A DNA stretch of 64,000 bases from Rhodococcoides fascians NBRC 12155 = LMG 3623 (lineage in GTDB: Bacteria > Actinomycetota > Actinomycetes > Mycobacteriales > Mycobacteriaceae), in NCBI RefSeq assembly GCF_001894785.1, contig NZ_BCWW01000001.1, forward strand, positions 744,001 to 808,000, given 5' to 3'. Below the pieces are notes generated by a model. That model worked only from the letters and a program-made list of their open reading frames with translations. It had not been told where the DNA came from and ran no database searches. Positions 16,340 to 29,846 of this stretch are shown here, one piece after another. The translations under genes and the position numbers were made by a program. The first letter of the stretch is position 1. Each line of letters begins with the position of its first letter.

Positions 16340-17594
16340 CCTTGGTCTCCCGTGCCAGTGCGCGACCGAGATCGCGGAACGCGGTGTAGTTGGCCAGCAC
16401 TTCGACGCGTCCCGGCGGGCAGGATGCGATGGCCTGCAACGGATCTGCGATGGTGGTGTGCTGCGAACCGGCATACAGCAGGCGGACGCCCAGGTCGGTC
16501 GCGCGTTCACCGGCCGCGACGACAGCGACGTCCTCGAAGTGCTCGAAACGCACGTCCCACAGCCACGACAGGTCTTCACCGTCGGGAATCTGCCCGTTGA
16601 CGGCGATGACGAGACCGTCGCACGTGGGATCGATCATCGACAGTGCTTCCTGCCAACCGGCAGGATTCTTGGCCAGAAGCATTCGGACGGAATGCGATCC
16701 GTACTGGACGGTGGAGTAACGCCCGGCCACCTCGTCGACTCCCGATGCGGCAGCGACGGCGTCGGCAGGCGTTGCGCCGAGAGTGACGGCTGCAGCCACG
16801 GCCTGAGCTGCGTTGCCGCGGTTGGCCTTCCCCGGCAGCGCCAATGTCATCGGTAGAACGAGCCCATCGGGGCCGTAGAGATTCTCGTCGTCGAGCCACC
16901 AATCCGGCGTCGGACGCTTGAAATCGCTTCCGGTGCTGTACCAGTGCTCGCCGTCCCAGACGATGGGTTCGCCGGTACGCGGGCAGCTGACGGAGTCGCC
17001 GGCCCAGCCGCCGCCCGCGGCGACCCACACGACGTTCGGCGCATCGAATGCCGCCGAGGTGACGAGGACGTCGTCGCAGTTGGCAATGACGACGGTGTCG
17101 GGATGACGGGCCAACCCGGCGCGCAGGGCTCGCTCGATCATGTTGATCTCGCCGACACGGTCGAGCTGGTCGCGGCTGAGATTCAGCAGAACGATCGCCG
17201 CGGGATCGACGGCGTCGGATACGTGGGGGACGTGGAGTTCGTCGACCTCCAGGGCCGCCAGCTCCGCGTCGAAATGAGCGTGCAATGCCGCGACGATGCC
17301 GGCATCCATGTTGGCTCCGTCGGCCTGGGTGGCGACGTCGCCGAGAGTGGCCAGTGCGGCTGCCGTCATCCGCGTCGTGGTCGATTTGCCGTTGGTGCCG
17401 GTGACGATGACGGTGCGTCGCCCACGGCCAAGGCCGCCCAGAATGGTCGGATCGATCTTGAGCGCGACCAGACCACCGATCATCGAGCCTTTGCCTCGGC
17501 CCGCCTTGCGGGACGCCCACGTCGCCAGCTCCGCCGCGCGTAATGCCACGCGGCCGCGGGCGCCGATACGTCTGCGCTCACCCAGTTCAGCCAT
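16332..17594 (-). CDS. murT: lipid II isoglutaminyl synthase, ligase subunit MurT
   Basis: This 420-residue Mur ligase-like protein has the P-loop TGTNGKST at residues 65-72, a central domain with LNLSRDQLDRVGEI, and a C-terminal DUF1727 domain ending RDLGRALAR. With GatD it amidates lipid II. The zinc ribbon expected within the central domain is degenerate: where other MurT proteins carry CxxC and CxxC, this one has Cys204-x2-Thr207 and Ser220-x2-Ser223 (CPRTG and STGS), so only one cysteine remains. ATG 17594 is chosen by homology. CAGACT lies 6 bases upstream, a near-miss leaderless -10. Confidence 0.94.
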   Translation of the reverse strand: MAELGERRRIGARGRVALRAAELATWASRKAGRGKGSMIGGLVALKIDPTILGGLGRGRRTVIVTGTNGKSTTTRMTAAALATLGDVATQADGANMDAGIVAALHAHFDAELAALEVDELHVPHVSDAVDPAAIVLLNLSRDQLDRVGEINMIERALRAGLARHPDTVVIANCDDVLVTSAAFDAPNVVWVAAGGGWAGDSVSCPRTGEPIVWDGEHWYSTGSDFKRPTPDWWLDDENLYGPDGLVLPMTLALPGKANRGNAAQAVAAAVTLGATPADAVAAASGVDEVAGRYSTVQYGSHSVRMLLAKNPAGWQEALSMIDPTCDGLVIAVNGQIPDGEDLSWLWDVRFEHFEDVAVVAAGERATDLGVRLLYAGSQHTTIADPLQAIASCPPGRVEVLANYTAFRDLGRALARETKDV

Positions 17595-17678
17595 CCGCCG
17601 AGTCTGGCACAGAAGAGCGTGCAGTTTCACGTCGACGCTTGCTACCCCTCGCTCATTCCGCACGCTCCACTCCCGCCC

Positions 17679-18575
17679 TCATACCGGTACTTTCTCCAGA
17701 ACTGGGGTCGGCTTCCTGGCAGCCATTCCGCCCAGGCAGCCGCCGATGACGATCGCTCCGCCGAGCAGGGCCAACAGCGACGGGGTTTCGTCGAGGAACG
17801 CCCAGGCACCCGCGATACCGACGACGGGAACCAGCAGCGAGAACGGTGCGACGAGACCGGCCGGGTTGCGGCTCATCAGGATGCTCCACAGGCCGCTTCC
17901 CATGATCGTGGCGGGAATCACGATGTACGCCAACGCGACCAGACCGGGCCAGCCCTGCGATCCGAACGAGTCGGCCAGCGCGTGCCAGCCCGTGCTCGGG
18001 CCCTCGACGACCGCCGACAGCGCCAACATCGGCACCGGCGGGATGACGGTCATCCACAGCATCAGTGTCATCGGGGAGTTGGATTTGGCCAGTCGGTTTC
18101 CGAGATTGCCGAAGGCCCAGCCCAGACCGGCGAGCAGGGTGAGGACGACAGGCAGCAGGGTGGCGTTCTGGGCGCGATCCCACCCGATGAGGACCATGCC
18201 GAGGACGGCCACACCGATGCCGATTGCCTGCCTGCGGCTCACGTGTTCGCGTAACAGCAGCGCGCCGAGAATGACGGTGAACGGAGCGGACGACTGCAGG
18301 ACGAGCGACGCCAATCCGGTGGGCATGCCTGCCGCCATCGCCGCGAACAGGAAGGCGAACTGCAGGAAACCGAAGCCGAAGCCGTAGAGCAACAACCATT
18401 TCAGGGGCACCTTCGGTCGCGGAACGAACATCACGACCGGAACTGCGATGACCAGAAAGCGCAGTGCCGCGAAGAAGAAGGGCGGAAAGTGGTCGAGCCC
18501 GACGCGGATGGCGAGGAAGTTCAGTCCCCACAGAACGGCGACAGTCAGTCCGAGGAGGCGGTCGCGTGTGGTCAT
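17679..18575 (-). CDS. EamA/DMT-family exporter
   Basis: This 298-residue membrane protein has about ten hydrophobic helices arranged as two EamA repeats (AVLWGLNFLAIRVGL early, then LAGLGWAFGNLGNRLA). It probably exports an amino acid or other small metabolite. I start at MTTRDRLLGL (18575); nine further residues are open upstream. It is divergent from a LysR regulator with 72 bases between starts, the usual arrangement for a LysR-controlled exporter. Confidence 0.87.
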   Translation of the reverse strand: MTTRDRLLGLTVAVLWGLNFLAIRVGLDHFPPFFFAALRFLVIAVPVVMFVPRPKVPLKWLLLYGFGFGFLQFAFLFAAMAAGMPTGLASLVLQSSAPFTVILGALLLREHVSRRQAIGIGVAVLGMVLIGWDRAQNATLLPVVLTLLAGLGWAFGNLGNRLAKSNSPMTLMLWMTVIPPVPMLALSAVVEGPSTGWHALADSFGSQGWPGLVALAYIVIPATIMGSGLWSILMSRNPAGLVAPFSLLVPVVGIAGAWAFLDETPSLLALLGGAIVIGGCLGGMAARKPTPVLEKVPV

Positions 18576-18634
18576 GCCATTTATCGTGACGGGTGCAAAC
18601 AATCAGCACAATCGAATATATCCGCACCAACAGT

Positions 18635-18640
18635 TAAGAT
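18635..18640 (+). promoter_or_regulatory. -10 element, LysR gene
   Basis: TAAGAT ends 7 bases before ATG 18648. Confidence 0.7.
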
Positions 18641-18647
18641 TTTCTGT

Positions 18648-19550
18648 ATGAATGTGGAGCGGCTCCGGATCCTCGCTGAGCTTGCCGACCGCGGGACCGT
18701 TGCATCGGTCGCCGAGGCGATGTCGATGACTCCGTCGGCGGTGTCTCAACAGCTCAAGTTGCTGGCGCGCGAGGCCGGCGTGACATTGCTCGAACCGGAC
18801 GGGCGCCGGCTGCGCCTCACCGACGCCGGGCGGGCACTGGTACTCAGAACCGACGAGGTTCTCGCTGCCCTCGCCCGCGCCACAGCAGAAATGGATCGTT
18901 ATCGAGCGTCTCCGCGGGGACGCGTCCGAGTTGCCCTGTTCCCGTCGGGTGCGGCACTGCTGCTGCCCGGGGTCCTGACGCGGTTGGCGGACTCGGACGT
19001 CGACATCGATGCGCGCGACGAGGACCTGCCCGCATCCTCGGTGCCCGAGCTACTCGCCGATTACGACGTGGTGCTCACCCACCGAGACGACAGGGCTCCG
19101 TCGACGGCGGGTCCACGGATCGAGGTGACGACCCTGATGCGCGAGCCCATCGATCTGGTGTTGCCTCTCGATCACGCACTGGCGCAGCAAGGCTCGATCG
19201 ATCTGCGAGACCTGATCGACGAGCGGTGGATCAGCGTTCGCGGCGGTTTTCCGGTCGACGACGTGTTGCTTTCCGTGGCCTCGGTGACCGGAGTTCAGCC
19301 GCGAGTTGTCCAACGCATCAACGACTTTCGAGTGACCGAAACACTCGTCGCGGCCGGGCACGGAGTGGCGTTGATGCCGCGCTACGCCGTTGTGCATCCG
19401 GGCCTGGTACGTCGAGAGCTCGCCGGCGTTCGAGCCGGGCGAATCTACGAACTCGCGACGAGGATGGATGCGCGGCGACTACCCGCGATCGCCGCTGTGC
19501 TCGATGCGTTCGGAGCGGAAGCGACGTTCAGGACAGCGCTTTGGCCTTGA
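18648..19550 (+). CDS. LysR-family regulator, leaderless
   Basis: A 300-residue LysR-type protein: N-terminal helix-turn-helix (VASVAEAMSMTPSAVSQQLKLLARE) and a two-lobe effector domain from about residue 85 (RGRVRVALFPSGA). ATG 18648 is set by TAAGAT (18635-18640), which ends 7 bases upstream, so the message is leaderless. It probably controls the divergent EamA exporter, by analogy with ArgP-LysE-type pairs; the effector is unknown. Its last 23 bases overlap the 3' end of the convergent SHOCT gene. Confidence 0.9.
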   Translation: MNVERLRILAELADRGTVASVAEAMSMTPSAVSQQLKLLAREAGVTLLEPDGRRLRLTDAGRALVLRTDEVLAALARATAEMDRYRASPRGRVRVALFPSGAALLLPGVLTRLADSDVDIDARDEDLPASSVPELLADYDVVLTHRDDRAPSTAGPRIEVTTLMREPIDLVLPLDHALAQQGSIDLRDLIDERWISVRGGFPVDDVLLSVASVTGVQPRVVQRINDFRVTETLVAAGHGVALMPRYAVVHPGLVRRELAGVRAGRIYELATRMDARRLPAIAAVLDAFGAEATFRTALWP

Positions 19551-19905
19551 GCGTCGTGAACTCGTCCTGATCGATGGTTCCGTTGTCCAGCAACGCCTTT
19601 GCGTGTGCGATCTCTTCGGACGCAGATCGACCGGCGACGTGCTTGATGTACTCCTCCTGCTGGTCCTGTGCGTGCTGCAGGGCGGCAACCTGACGCTTGG
19701 CCATGTTGCTGCCGTTCACGATGAGGTAGACCAGCGCGGTGAGGAACGGCGCAACGATGAGGAAGAGCACCCACAGGGCTTTGACGAACCCGGATGTCTT
19801 GTGGTCCCGAAAAAGATCTCCGATGATCGAGAACATCACCATGAGGTAGGCCACGAAGGCGAACCCGACGATGAGAAGCCAAAGAAAATCCCAGAAAGAA
19901 TCCAT
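19528..19905 (-). CDS. PLDc_N/SHOCT-domain small membrane protein
   Basis: This 125-residue protein has two N-terminal membrane segments (FLWLLIVGFAFVAYLMVMF and ALWVLFLIVAPFLTALVYLIV) typical of the phospholipase D N-terminal-like domain. A short charged linker follows, then a C-terminal SHOCT motif (EEIAHAKALLDNGTIDQDEFTTLKAKAL). The family's role is unknown; SHOCT is thought to mediate oligomerisation. ATG 19905 is chosen at the start of the hydrophobic segment. The 3' end lies antisense to the last codons of the LysR gene. Confidence 0.85.
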   Translation of the reverse strand: MDSFWDFLWLLIVGFAFVAYLMVMFSIIGDLFRDHKTSGFVKALWVLFLIVAPFLTALVYLIVNGSNMAKRQVAALQHAQDQQEEYIKHVAGRSASEEIAHAKALLDNGTIDQDEFTTLKAKALS

Positions 19906-20064
19906 GGCGAACTTCCATTCTCTAAGGTGCCCCGGCGGCTGATTCAGTGTGGCATTTGCGGCACCCCGTGCACACGGGTCTTTGGTCCCTTTCGTCGACC
20001 GGAAATCCCAGTGAGCCCCACGTCGACCGCGCCCGCTTTCTTTTCGTGAGGGCCCCACAACGCA

Positions 20065-20098
20065 ACACGCCGCCCACCCCGAAAGGTGAGCGGCGTGT
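20065..20098 (-). terminator. hairpin downstream of leuA
   Basis: ACACGCCGCCCACC (20065-20078) pairs with 20085-20098 at 13 of 14 positions around a 6-base CCGAAA loop, 16 bases past the leuA stop. No strong T-run follows, so it is an actinobacterial-type terminator at best. Confidence 0.65.
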
Positions 20099-20113
20099 CG
20101 TCGAGCAGCGAAG

Positions 20114-22047
<1,934 letters not shown>

Positions 22048-22053
22048 GGGGTG

Positions 22054-22059
22054 AGTGTA
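22054..22059 (-). promoter_or_regulatory. -10 element, leuL-leuA
   Basis: TACACT ends 6 bases before the leuL ATG 22047 and lies just past the FUSC stop. Confidence 0.65.
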
Positions 22060-22077
22060 CTACCGCAGACCGACCGC

Positions 22078-23766
22078 CTACCCCAGGGTTCGGGAGTCGA
22101 ATTTTCCGGTCACGGTGTCGTGCCTGCGCTGCCACTGATCGATGTCGTTCGGTCGTCCGACATCGTCCCCGGTCCAACACCGTGCGAGCAGTTCGTATCC
22201 GAGATGATCGACCTCTGCATGCCGATCCCAGACTCGATGCGCCCAGCGGCGATCGTTGTGCGCCGCTTCGGCTCCCGCGAGCGCGGCACCGACCAGCTCG
22301 AACTGGACATCTCGTCGTAGCTCCATAGTGGCTGACGCCGAAGCTTTTTCGGTTCGGAGGGCCGTCAACAATCGGTCGGTCAACTCCAGAACCCGCCGAT
22401 CGGACCACAGCAGCGCGCGCCGAAAAGCGCCCGGTAACAACAACCACAGCGCCGCGAAGGCAAGGGCGACGCCCACCGCGGTCTCCACCACCCGATCGAC
22501 GACGATGCCGCCGAGCGGAGCGCCCGGATGCGAGATGGTGCCCATCAGTAACGCGAGTGGGGTGATGAACGTGACGGCGAGACCGTAATTGCGCGCCACA
22601 CTGATCTCGATCGCGAACTGCAGCACCATCAACACCACGATCACCGCGAGACCGGTCAGCGGCGAAAGATAGATCGCCGAGAACAGCACCACTCCGGCCA
22701 GCGTTCCGCCGAGCCGCTGCATGCCGCGGTACGTCCCGTGCACACGATCCGGCCCCTGCTGGAGCACCAGGACCGCGCCGAGGATCGCCCAATCCGGCCT
22801 GCTCAAACCCAGCGCCACACTGATCCCGCCGGCACCTGCCGCCGCGCAGAACACCCGGATCGCCGTGGACGCCGCGTGCGAATCTCGATGCAACGACCGC
22901 CTCAACCGATACCCGATGCCCGGACGAGCCAGCGGCAGCTGATCTCGTGGCGATTCCACCGCACTTTCCGGATCCGGGACTGCACCGGCGCGCGCCCTCG
23001 TGGCAGCCGCAAACGCGAGATGGGCGTCGAACAGGGTCTGTACCAGCGCGGGGCGCGAGGTCCCGCGCGTCGACCCGGCCTCGTACACCGCGGCCCACGC
23101 CGCGTGCAGACGCGAGGCGGCGGTGTGCCGATCGACGACGGACGCCGTCGGCGATGTCGTGTACTTCTCGATCGCCGCCACGGCCGCACCGACGGCGGCC
23201 CGTTCGGGACCCCTCGGGTCACGCACCATCCCGGACATCGCGACCACCAGAGCCGACGCCACCCCGATCGCCGCGCACACGGCACCGCGGGTCGCGCTGA
23301 TGTCGGCGGCAGGGAGGTACGACGCCACCGCGCACACCAGCACGAAGAAGAAGGCTCCGGGCGGGCCGAGTCGCAGCGCTGCCACGACGTAGACCGCGAC
23401 GAGAGCGAGAACCGACAACACGGTCACCGGGATCATCCGCGCCCACCCGGTCTCGCCGAAGTCGAGGGCGAGCCGACCGGCCGTCGCGCCCAGCCACACC
23501 GAGGCCACCAGGGCGGCCCCTGCGGTCAGGACTACCCACCAGCGCGATCGATAGGGGCGGCCTTCGCCGTAGATCACCGCAAAACTGCCGGAGACCACCA
23601 GTAGTGCCTCGGTGTGGAATCCGAGCAGCCACGCCAGGATCGCCGGAACACCGAACGCCAGCGCCGAACGCAGTCCACCGGGCCAGCGCCGGCCGACGGC
23701 GGGGAGCCCGAAGAGCACCTTCAGGCCTCGAGCCGGCGGTGGTGGGAGATGTTCGGGAACGGTCAC
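22078..23766 (-). CDS. FUSC-family membrane protein, leaderless
   Basis: This 562-residue protein has two sets of membrane helices separated by a soluble region (about residues 180-310), the FUSC/aromatic-acid-exporter layout. The second set contains the typical RLGGTLAGVVLF. It may export aromatic or toxic compounds; direct evidence is lacking. GTG 23766 is supported by TAACAT (23773-23778, minus strand) 6 bases upstream. The leuL promoter lies just past its stop codon. Confidence 0.85.
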   Translation of the reverse strand: MTVPEHLPPPPARGLKVLFGLPAVGRRWPGGLRSALAFGVPAILAWLLGFHTEALLVVSGSFAVIYGEGRPYRSRWWVVLTAGAALVASVWLGATAGRLALDFGETGWARMIPVTVLSVLALVAVYVVAALRLGPPGAFFFVLVCAVASYLPAADISATRGAVCAAIGVASALVVAMSGMVRDPRGPERAAVGAAVAAIEKYTTSPTASVVDRHTAASRLHAAWAAVYEAGSTRGTSRPALVQTLFDAHLAFAAATRARAGAVPDPESAVESPRDQLPLARPGIGYRLRRSLHRDSHAASTAIRVFCAAAGAGGISVALGLSRPDWAILGAVLVLQQGPDRVHGTYRGMQRLGGTLAGVVLFSAIYLSPLTGLAVIVVLMVLQFAIEISVARNYGLAVTFITPLALLMGTISHPGAPLGGIVVDRVVETAVGVALAFAALWLLLPGAFRRALLWSDRRVLELTDRLLTALRTEKASASATMELRRDVQFELVGAALAGAEAAHNDRRWAHRVWDRHAEVDHLGYELLARCWTGDDVGRPNDIDQWQRRHDTVTGKFDSRTLG

Positions 23767-23772
23767 TCGAAC

Positions 23773-23778
23773 ATGTTA
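23773..23778 (-). promoter_or_regulatory. -10 element, FUSC gene
   Basis: TAACAT ends 6 bases before GTG 23766. Confidence 0.65.
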
Positions 23779-23902
23779 AGGCAGGCGAGAGGCCCTAAAG
23801 TCCCAGCTCGGAGCTACCCGGCCCACTGCTCGGGGCATTCGCTCGGTAAGGTGACCCGCGGACAATCGAACGATTGTCGGCTATCCAGCGGAGGTAAAAC
23901 GC

Positions 23903-26193
<2,291 letters not shown>

Positions 26194-26194
26194 G

Positions 26195-26240
26195 GTCGTG
26201 CGCGTTGTGTGTCCCCAGGGGTACGCACAACGCGCACGAC
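26195..26240. terminator. hairpin between convergent asd and ABC ATPase genes
   Basis: GTCGTGCGCGTTGTG (26195-26209) and its exact complement (26226-26240) enclose a 16-base loop containing TCCCCAGGGG. The stem starts 1 base after the asd stop. It resembles the hairpin at 46200-46247 in loop sequence and in position. Confidence 0.75.
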
Positions 26241-26242
26241 GG

Positions 26243-27313
26243 TCAGTTCAGGCGGTGACCTTCGGCGGAGGCGTCGAAGATGTGCGCATGGGCTTCGTCG
26301 ATGCGGACGTGAACGCGGTCGCCCTTCTCGGGCGGGCTGCGCCAATCGGCCCGAGCGACAATGGTTTCGGTCCGGCCGTTGATGTCCGCGCGGCCGAACA
26401 CGAAGGCCTCGGAACCGAGCTCTTCGACGACGTCGATCTCGAGAGCTATTCCGCTGCTTGCGATCTCGATGTGCTCGGGACGAATGCCGAACATCACCTC
26501 GGTCGCGGAACCGAGCGTCTGACGTGGGACCGGGACTACCTGATCGGCCAGGCGGACGCCGCCGTCGGTGACCGGAGCGCGGAACAGATTCATCGACGGT
26601 GAGCCCATGAACCCGGCGACGAATGCGTTGACCGGGGTTCGGTAGAGCTCACGCGGGGTGGCGCACTGTTGCAGCACACCACCTTTCAGGACGGCGACGC
26701 GATCACCCATCGTCATGGCCTCGACCTGATCGTGCGTGACGTAGACCGTCGTCGTGCCGAGCCGACGCTGCAACTGAGCGATCTGCGTCCGCGTCTGAAC
26801 CCTCAATTTGGCGTCGAGATTGGACAGCGGCTCGTCCATCAAAAACACCTGGGGCTGCCGAACAATGGCGCGCCCCATGGCAACTCGCTGCCGCTGGCCG
26901 CCGGAGAGCGCCTTGGGCTTGCGGTCCAGGTACGGCTCGAGGTCGAGTAGCTTGGCGGCCTCCTCGACGCGAGTGCGAATGTCCTCCTTGTTCGCCTTCG
27001 CCAGCTTGAGCGCGAACCCCATGTTCTCCGCGACGGTCATGTGGGGGTACAGCGCGTAGTTCTGGAACACCATCGCGATGTCGCGATCCTTGGGTTCGGA
27101 ATTGGTGACGTCCTTGCCGCCGATGAGGATGCGTCCCGAGTTGACCTCCTCGAGCCCGGCGAGCATCCGGAGCGACGTCGACTTGCCGCACCCGGAGGGG
27201 CCGACCAGAACGAGGAACTCACCGTCCTCGATGTGCAGATCGAGCTCGTTCACCGCGGGGGTGTCGGAGCCGGGAAAAAGCCTGGTCGTGCGCTCGAAAG
27301 AGATTGTTGCCAT
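26243..27313 (-). CDS. carbohydrate ABC transporter ATP-binding protein (UgpC/MsmK type)
   Basis: This 356-residue ATPase has Walker [12 protein letters not shown]-loop [15 protein letters not shown], signature [15 protein letters not shown], Walker [16 protein letters not shown] and the H-loop [13 protein letters not shown]-terminal TOBE/OB domain follows (RPEHIEI). It would energise sugar or sugar-alcohol import at the inner membrane face. No permease or binding protein is adjacent, so it is probably a shared ATPase like MsmK or SugC. ATG 27313 begins the conserved domain. It is divergent from the multicopper oxidase. Confidence 0.92.
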   Translation of the reverse strand: MATISFERTTRLFPGSDTPAVNELDLHIEDGEFLVLVGPSGCGKSTSLRMLAGLEEVNSGRILIGGKDVTNSEPKDRDIAMVFQNYALYPHMTVAENMGFALKLAKANKEDIRTRVEEAAKLLDLEPYLDRKPKALSGGQRQRVAMGRAIVRQPQVFLMDEPLSNLDAKLRVQTRTQIAQLQRRLGTTTVYVTHDQVEAMTMGDRVAVLKGGVLQQCATPRELYRTPVNAFVAGFMGSPSMNLFRAPVTDGGVRLADQVVPVPRQTLGSATEVMFGIRPEHIEIASSGIALEIDVVEELGSEAFVFGRADINGRTETIVARADWRSPPEKGDRVHVRIDEAHAHIFDASAEGHRLN

Positions 27314-27430
27314 GACGAAATAGATCCCTCCACCGGCAGGAACGTGCCGGACGATCCGAGTGTGGGGTGACGGCGGGAGCCGACCAGCACATAGTATGGG
27401 CCCCATCACAACCAGGAGGAAGGTGGCCGG

Positions 27431-29248
27431 GTGAGCGGCTCCGTGTCCAGACGCACCGCCCTACGTGGGCTGGCGGCGGCCGCAGTGGCAGCCGGAGCAG
27501 CAGCGATACCCGTGGCGTCGACGACGCGTCGAGCACTGGCCGACGACTTCCTCCGCGGGCAGAGCCCACTGCTGTTCCATTCGCCGCCGCTGACGCCGTT
27601 CCGTGACGAGCTACCGCGGTTGCCGCTGATCAGCGGTACCGAGATCTCCCTGGACGCGCACAGCGCCACCCACTCGTTCCACGCCGATCTCAGGCCCGCG
27701 CCTACGTTCGGCTACGGCCAGTGCGACTACCTCGGGCCCACCATCGAATCGCAGCAGGGCCAGCCGTGGACGCTGAAGTACTCCAACACCACCGCAGGCA
27801 ACCCACTCGCCGCCGACGTAGACACCTCGCTGCACGGCATGAGCGAGATGGATCGCACGATGACGCCGACGGCACTGCACCTGCACGGTGCCGTCACCGA
27901 ACCCGCGAGCGACGGGCACTCCGAGATGCTGGTGCGCCCGGGTGAGTCGATGACGCACAACTTCTCGGGTCTGAACGACGCCGCCGGACTCTGGTACCAC
28001 GACCACGCCATGTCCATGACACGTATCAACGTGTACGCGGGCCTGCTCGGGATGAACCTCGTCCGTGATCGGTGGGACACCGGCACATCCGACAACGCCC
28101 TCGGTCTGCCCTCGGGCGAATTCGAGTTGCCGTTGGTGCTGCAGGAAAAGATCATGAATCCAGACGGCAGCATGAGTATCCGCTCCAATATCACTGTGCC
28201 GCAGGGTAAGTGGGAGGGCGGCGGTACCGGCGACGTCGGCGTCGTCAACGGCAAGATCTGGCCGACGATGGAAGTGGCCCGGGGCATGTACCGGCTGCGG
28301 CTCGTCAACGCCGGGTCGTACAGCGTGTGGAACCTCTTCTTCACCAACAAGTTACGATTCTGGGTCATCGGAAACGACGGTGGATTACTCGACGCACCGG
28401 TGGAGACCACCAGCATCCGGCTCGCACCCGCCGAGCGCGCCGACATCCTCGTCGACTTCGGAGCCGTCGAGGCAGGGGCGTTGGTCGAGTTGCTCAACGA
28501 CGAGCCGCCGCCGGCGCAGGCCGCGTCGCTCGGAGCCGTCCCGATGCCGATGTTCTGCCAGTTCCGCGTCGCGTCCGCGGTGGGGTTCCGGGGTGGCATG
28601 CCGTCGTTGCTGCGCGGGGGAAAGGGGCAGCCGGATCTGTTGCCCGCGTTGCCGACACCCACTTTCTCGCGCACCGTCACCGTCAACCAGCCCTCCGGTG
28701 GGCTGAACCTCGACATGACGCTGATGAACCTGAACAACCTGCGGTACTCCGACCCGGACATCGAGATGCCCAAGCAGGGCACCGTGGAGATGTGGAACAT
28801 CGTCAACACGACGGTCGAGCCGCACCCAATTCACCTGCACCTGGCGCACTTCCGGACGCTGGGACGCATTCCCATCGACCTCGCGGCATACCAACGAGAC
28901 TTCCCCCGGCCGACGTTCGGCACCAAATGGGCTCCGCCGGTGGAAAAGTTCCTCACCGGCCCCTCGGTGCCGCCGGCCACCTGGGAAGCCGGGTGGAAAG
29001 ACACCGTCAACACGTACCCGGGCACCGTCACCCAGATTCTGGTCCGATTCCCGACGGCGGACGAACTCGGCTTCGATCCCGACGCCACGTTCGCTGGACC
29101 GGCCGCACACCACGGCGGTCACGATATGAGCGGTCACGACATGCCGGCTGCGGGTCCGTCCGAACTGCAGGGGTACATGTGGCACTGCCACATGCTCGAC
29201 CACGAGGACCACGAAATGATGCTGCGGTACCGCACCGTCGCTCCGTGA
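27431..29248 (+). CDS. multicopper oxidase with Tat signal
   Basis: This 605-residue oxidase carries all four copper motifs in order: HLHGAV (about 150), WYHDHAM (about 188), [10 protein letters not shown] (about 464) and [11 protein letters not shown] (about 583). The N-terminus [20 protein letters not shown] is a twin-arginine signal, so a folded copper enzyme is exported. It belongs to the CotA/bilirubin oxidase/phenoxazinone synthase group; possible roles are copper tolerance or phenol oxidation. A His/Met-rich [12 protein letters not shown] segment near the C-terminus may bind extra copper. The start is GTG with AGGAGGAAG about 9 bases upstream. Confidence 0.92.
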   Translation: MSGSVSRRTALRGLAAAAVAAGAAAIPVASTTRRALADDFLRGQSPLLFHSPPLTPFRDELPRLPLISGTEISLDAHSATHSFHADLRPAPTFGYGQCDYLGPTIESQQGQPWTLKYSNTTAGNPLAADVDTSLHGMSEMDRTMTPTALHLHGAVTEPASDGHSEMLVRPGESMTHNFSGLNDAAGLWYHDHAMSMTRINVYAGLLGMNLVRDRWDTGTSDNALGLPSGEFELPLVLQEKIMNPDGSMSIRSNITVPQGKWEGGGTGDVGVVNGKIWPTMEVARGMYRLRLVNAGSYSVWNLFFTNKLRFWVIGNDGGLLDAPVETTSIRLAPAERADILVDFGAVEAGALVELLNDEPPPAQAASLGAVPMPMFCQFRVASAVGFRGGMPSLLRGGKGQPDLLPALPTPTFSRTVTVNQPSGGLNLDMTLMNLNNLRYSDPDIEMPKQGTVEMWNIVNTTVEPHPIHLHLAHFRTLGRIPIDLAAYQRDFPRPTFGTKWAPPVEKFLTGPSVPPATWEAGWKDTVNTYPGTVTQILVRFPTADELGFDPDATFAGPAAHHGGHDMSGHDMPAAGPSELQGYMWHCHMLDHEDHEMMLRYRTVAP

Positions 29249-29396
29249 CGCACGACCCCGAACGTGGTTAGGGTCGCGAGTTGGTTGTGTTCGCCGTCAG
29301 GTCGGCCCACACTGACCGTGCCGTGTAAGGCAATGACCGTGCTCGGTCGGTCTTTCTGCCCGTCGGCTGACTGCGACGACTGAACGGACCCAGGCC

Positions 29397-29798
29397 ATGA
29401 CCAGCGGAACGAAATCCGACCCGTGGGCTCTCACCACCGCCCCCGGCACCTCGGCGTACACCATGTACCGTGATCCCGACCACGAGCCACCTGCCCTCGT
29501 GTGCCAGGTGGGGTCGACGACTCTTCGATACCGCATCGAGGCAATCGAAGACCTGCACGGTTGGCTCACCGAACGTGGCGACTGGGTGTTACTCGGTGCC
29601 GCTGACGAGAAGAAGCCGGCAGCGCCGGACACGGTCGAAGCGTGGGGGCGCTCGCCGGACAACCCGGTCGGTGGTTGGTACGGGCTCAGGAACGGATACC
29701 GCGGCCGCTTCGGCATGTATCTGCCACCGCTACTCGAAGAGCTCGGCCTTGCAGAGCTCACCCACAATGCGCGGAACAACAGCATGCGCGCCTTGTAA
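29397..29798 (+). CDS. conserved hypothetical protein
   Basis: This 133-residue protein has no motif that I can assign. It is acidic to neutral, without membrane segments or signal. It contains IEDLHGWLTERGDWVLLGAAD and a C-terminal block GWYGLRNGYRGRFGMYLPPLLEELGL that look like a compact conserved domain. The 148 bases upstream hold no other gene and no clear promoter. A DUF222-HNH gene follows 48 bases later. Confidence 0.65.
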   Translation: MTSGTKSDPWALTTAPGTSAYTMYRDPDHEPPALVCQVGSTTLRYRIEAIEDLHGWLTERGDWVLLGAADEKKPAAPDTVEAWGRSPDNPVGGWYGLRNGYRGRFGMYLPPLLEELGLAELTHNARNNSMRAL

Positions 29799-29833
29799 GG
29801 GGCTCGTTGAAAAAGTCTGTCGGTGGGTGGGTA

Positions 29834-29839
29834 TAGCTT
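29834..29839 (+). promoter_or_regulatory. -10 element, DUF222-HNH gene
   Basis: TAGCTT ends 7 bases before GTG 29847; TTGAAA at 29807 is a loosely spaced -35. Confidence 0.5.
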
Positions 29840-29846
29840 TCGTGGT

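Noticed and set aside
17592..17606. Leaderless promoter for murT (CAGACT)
   Set aside because: The hexamer lacks the initial T; not counted with the sixteen clear cases.
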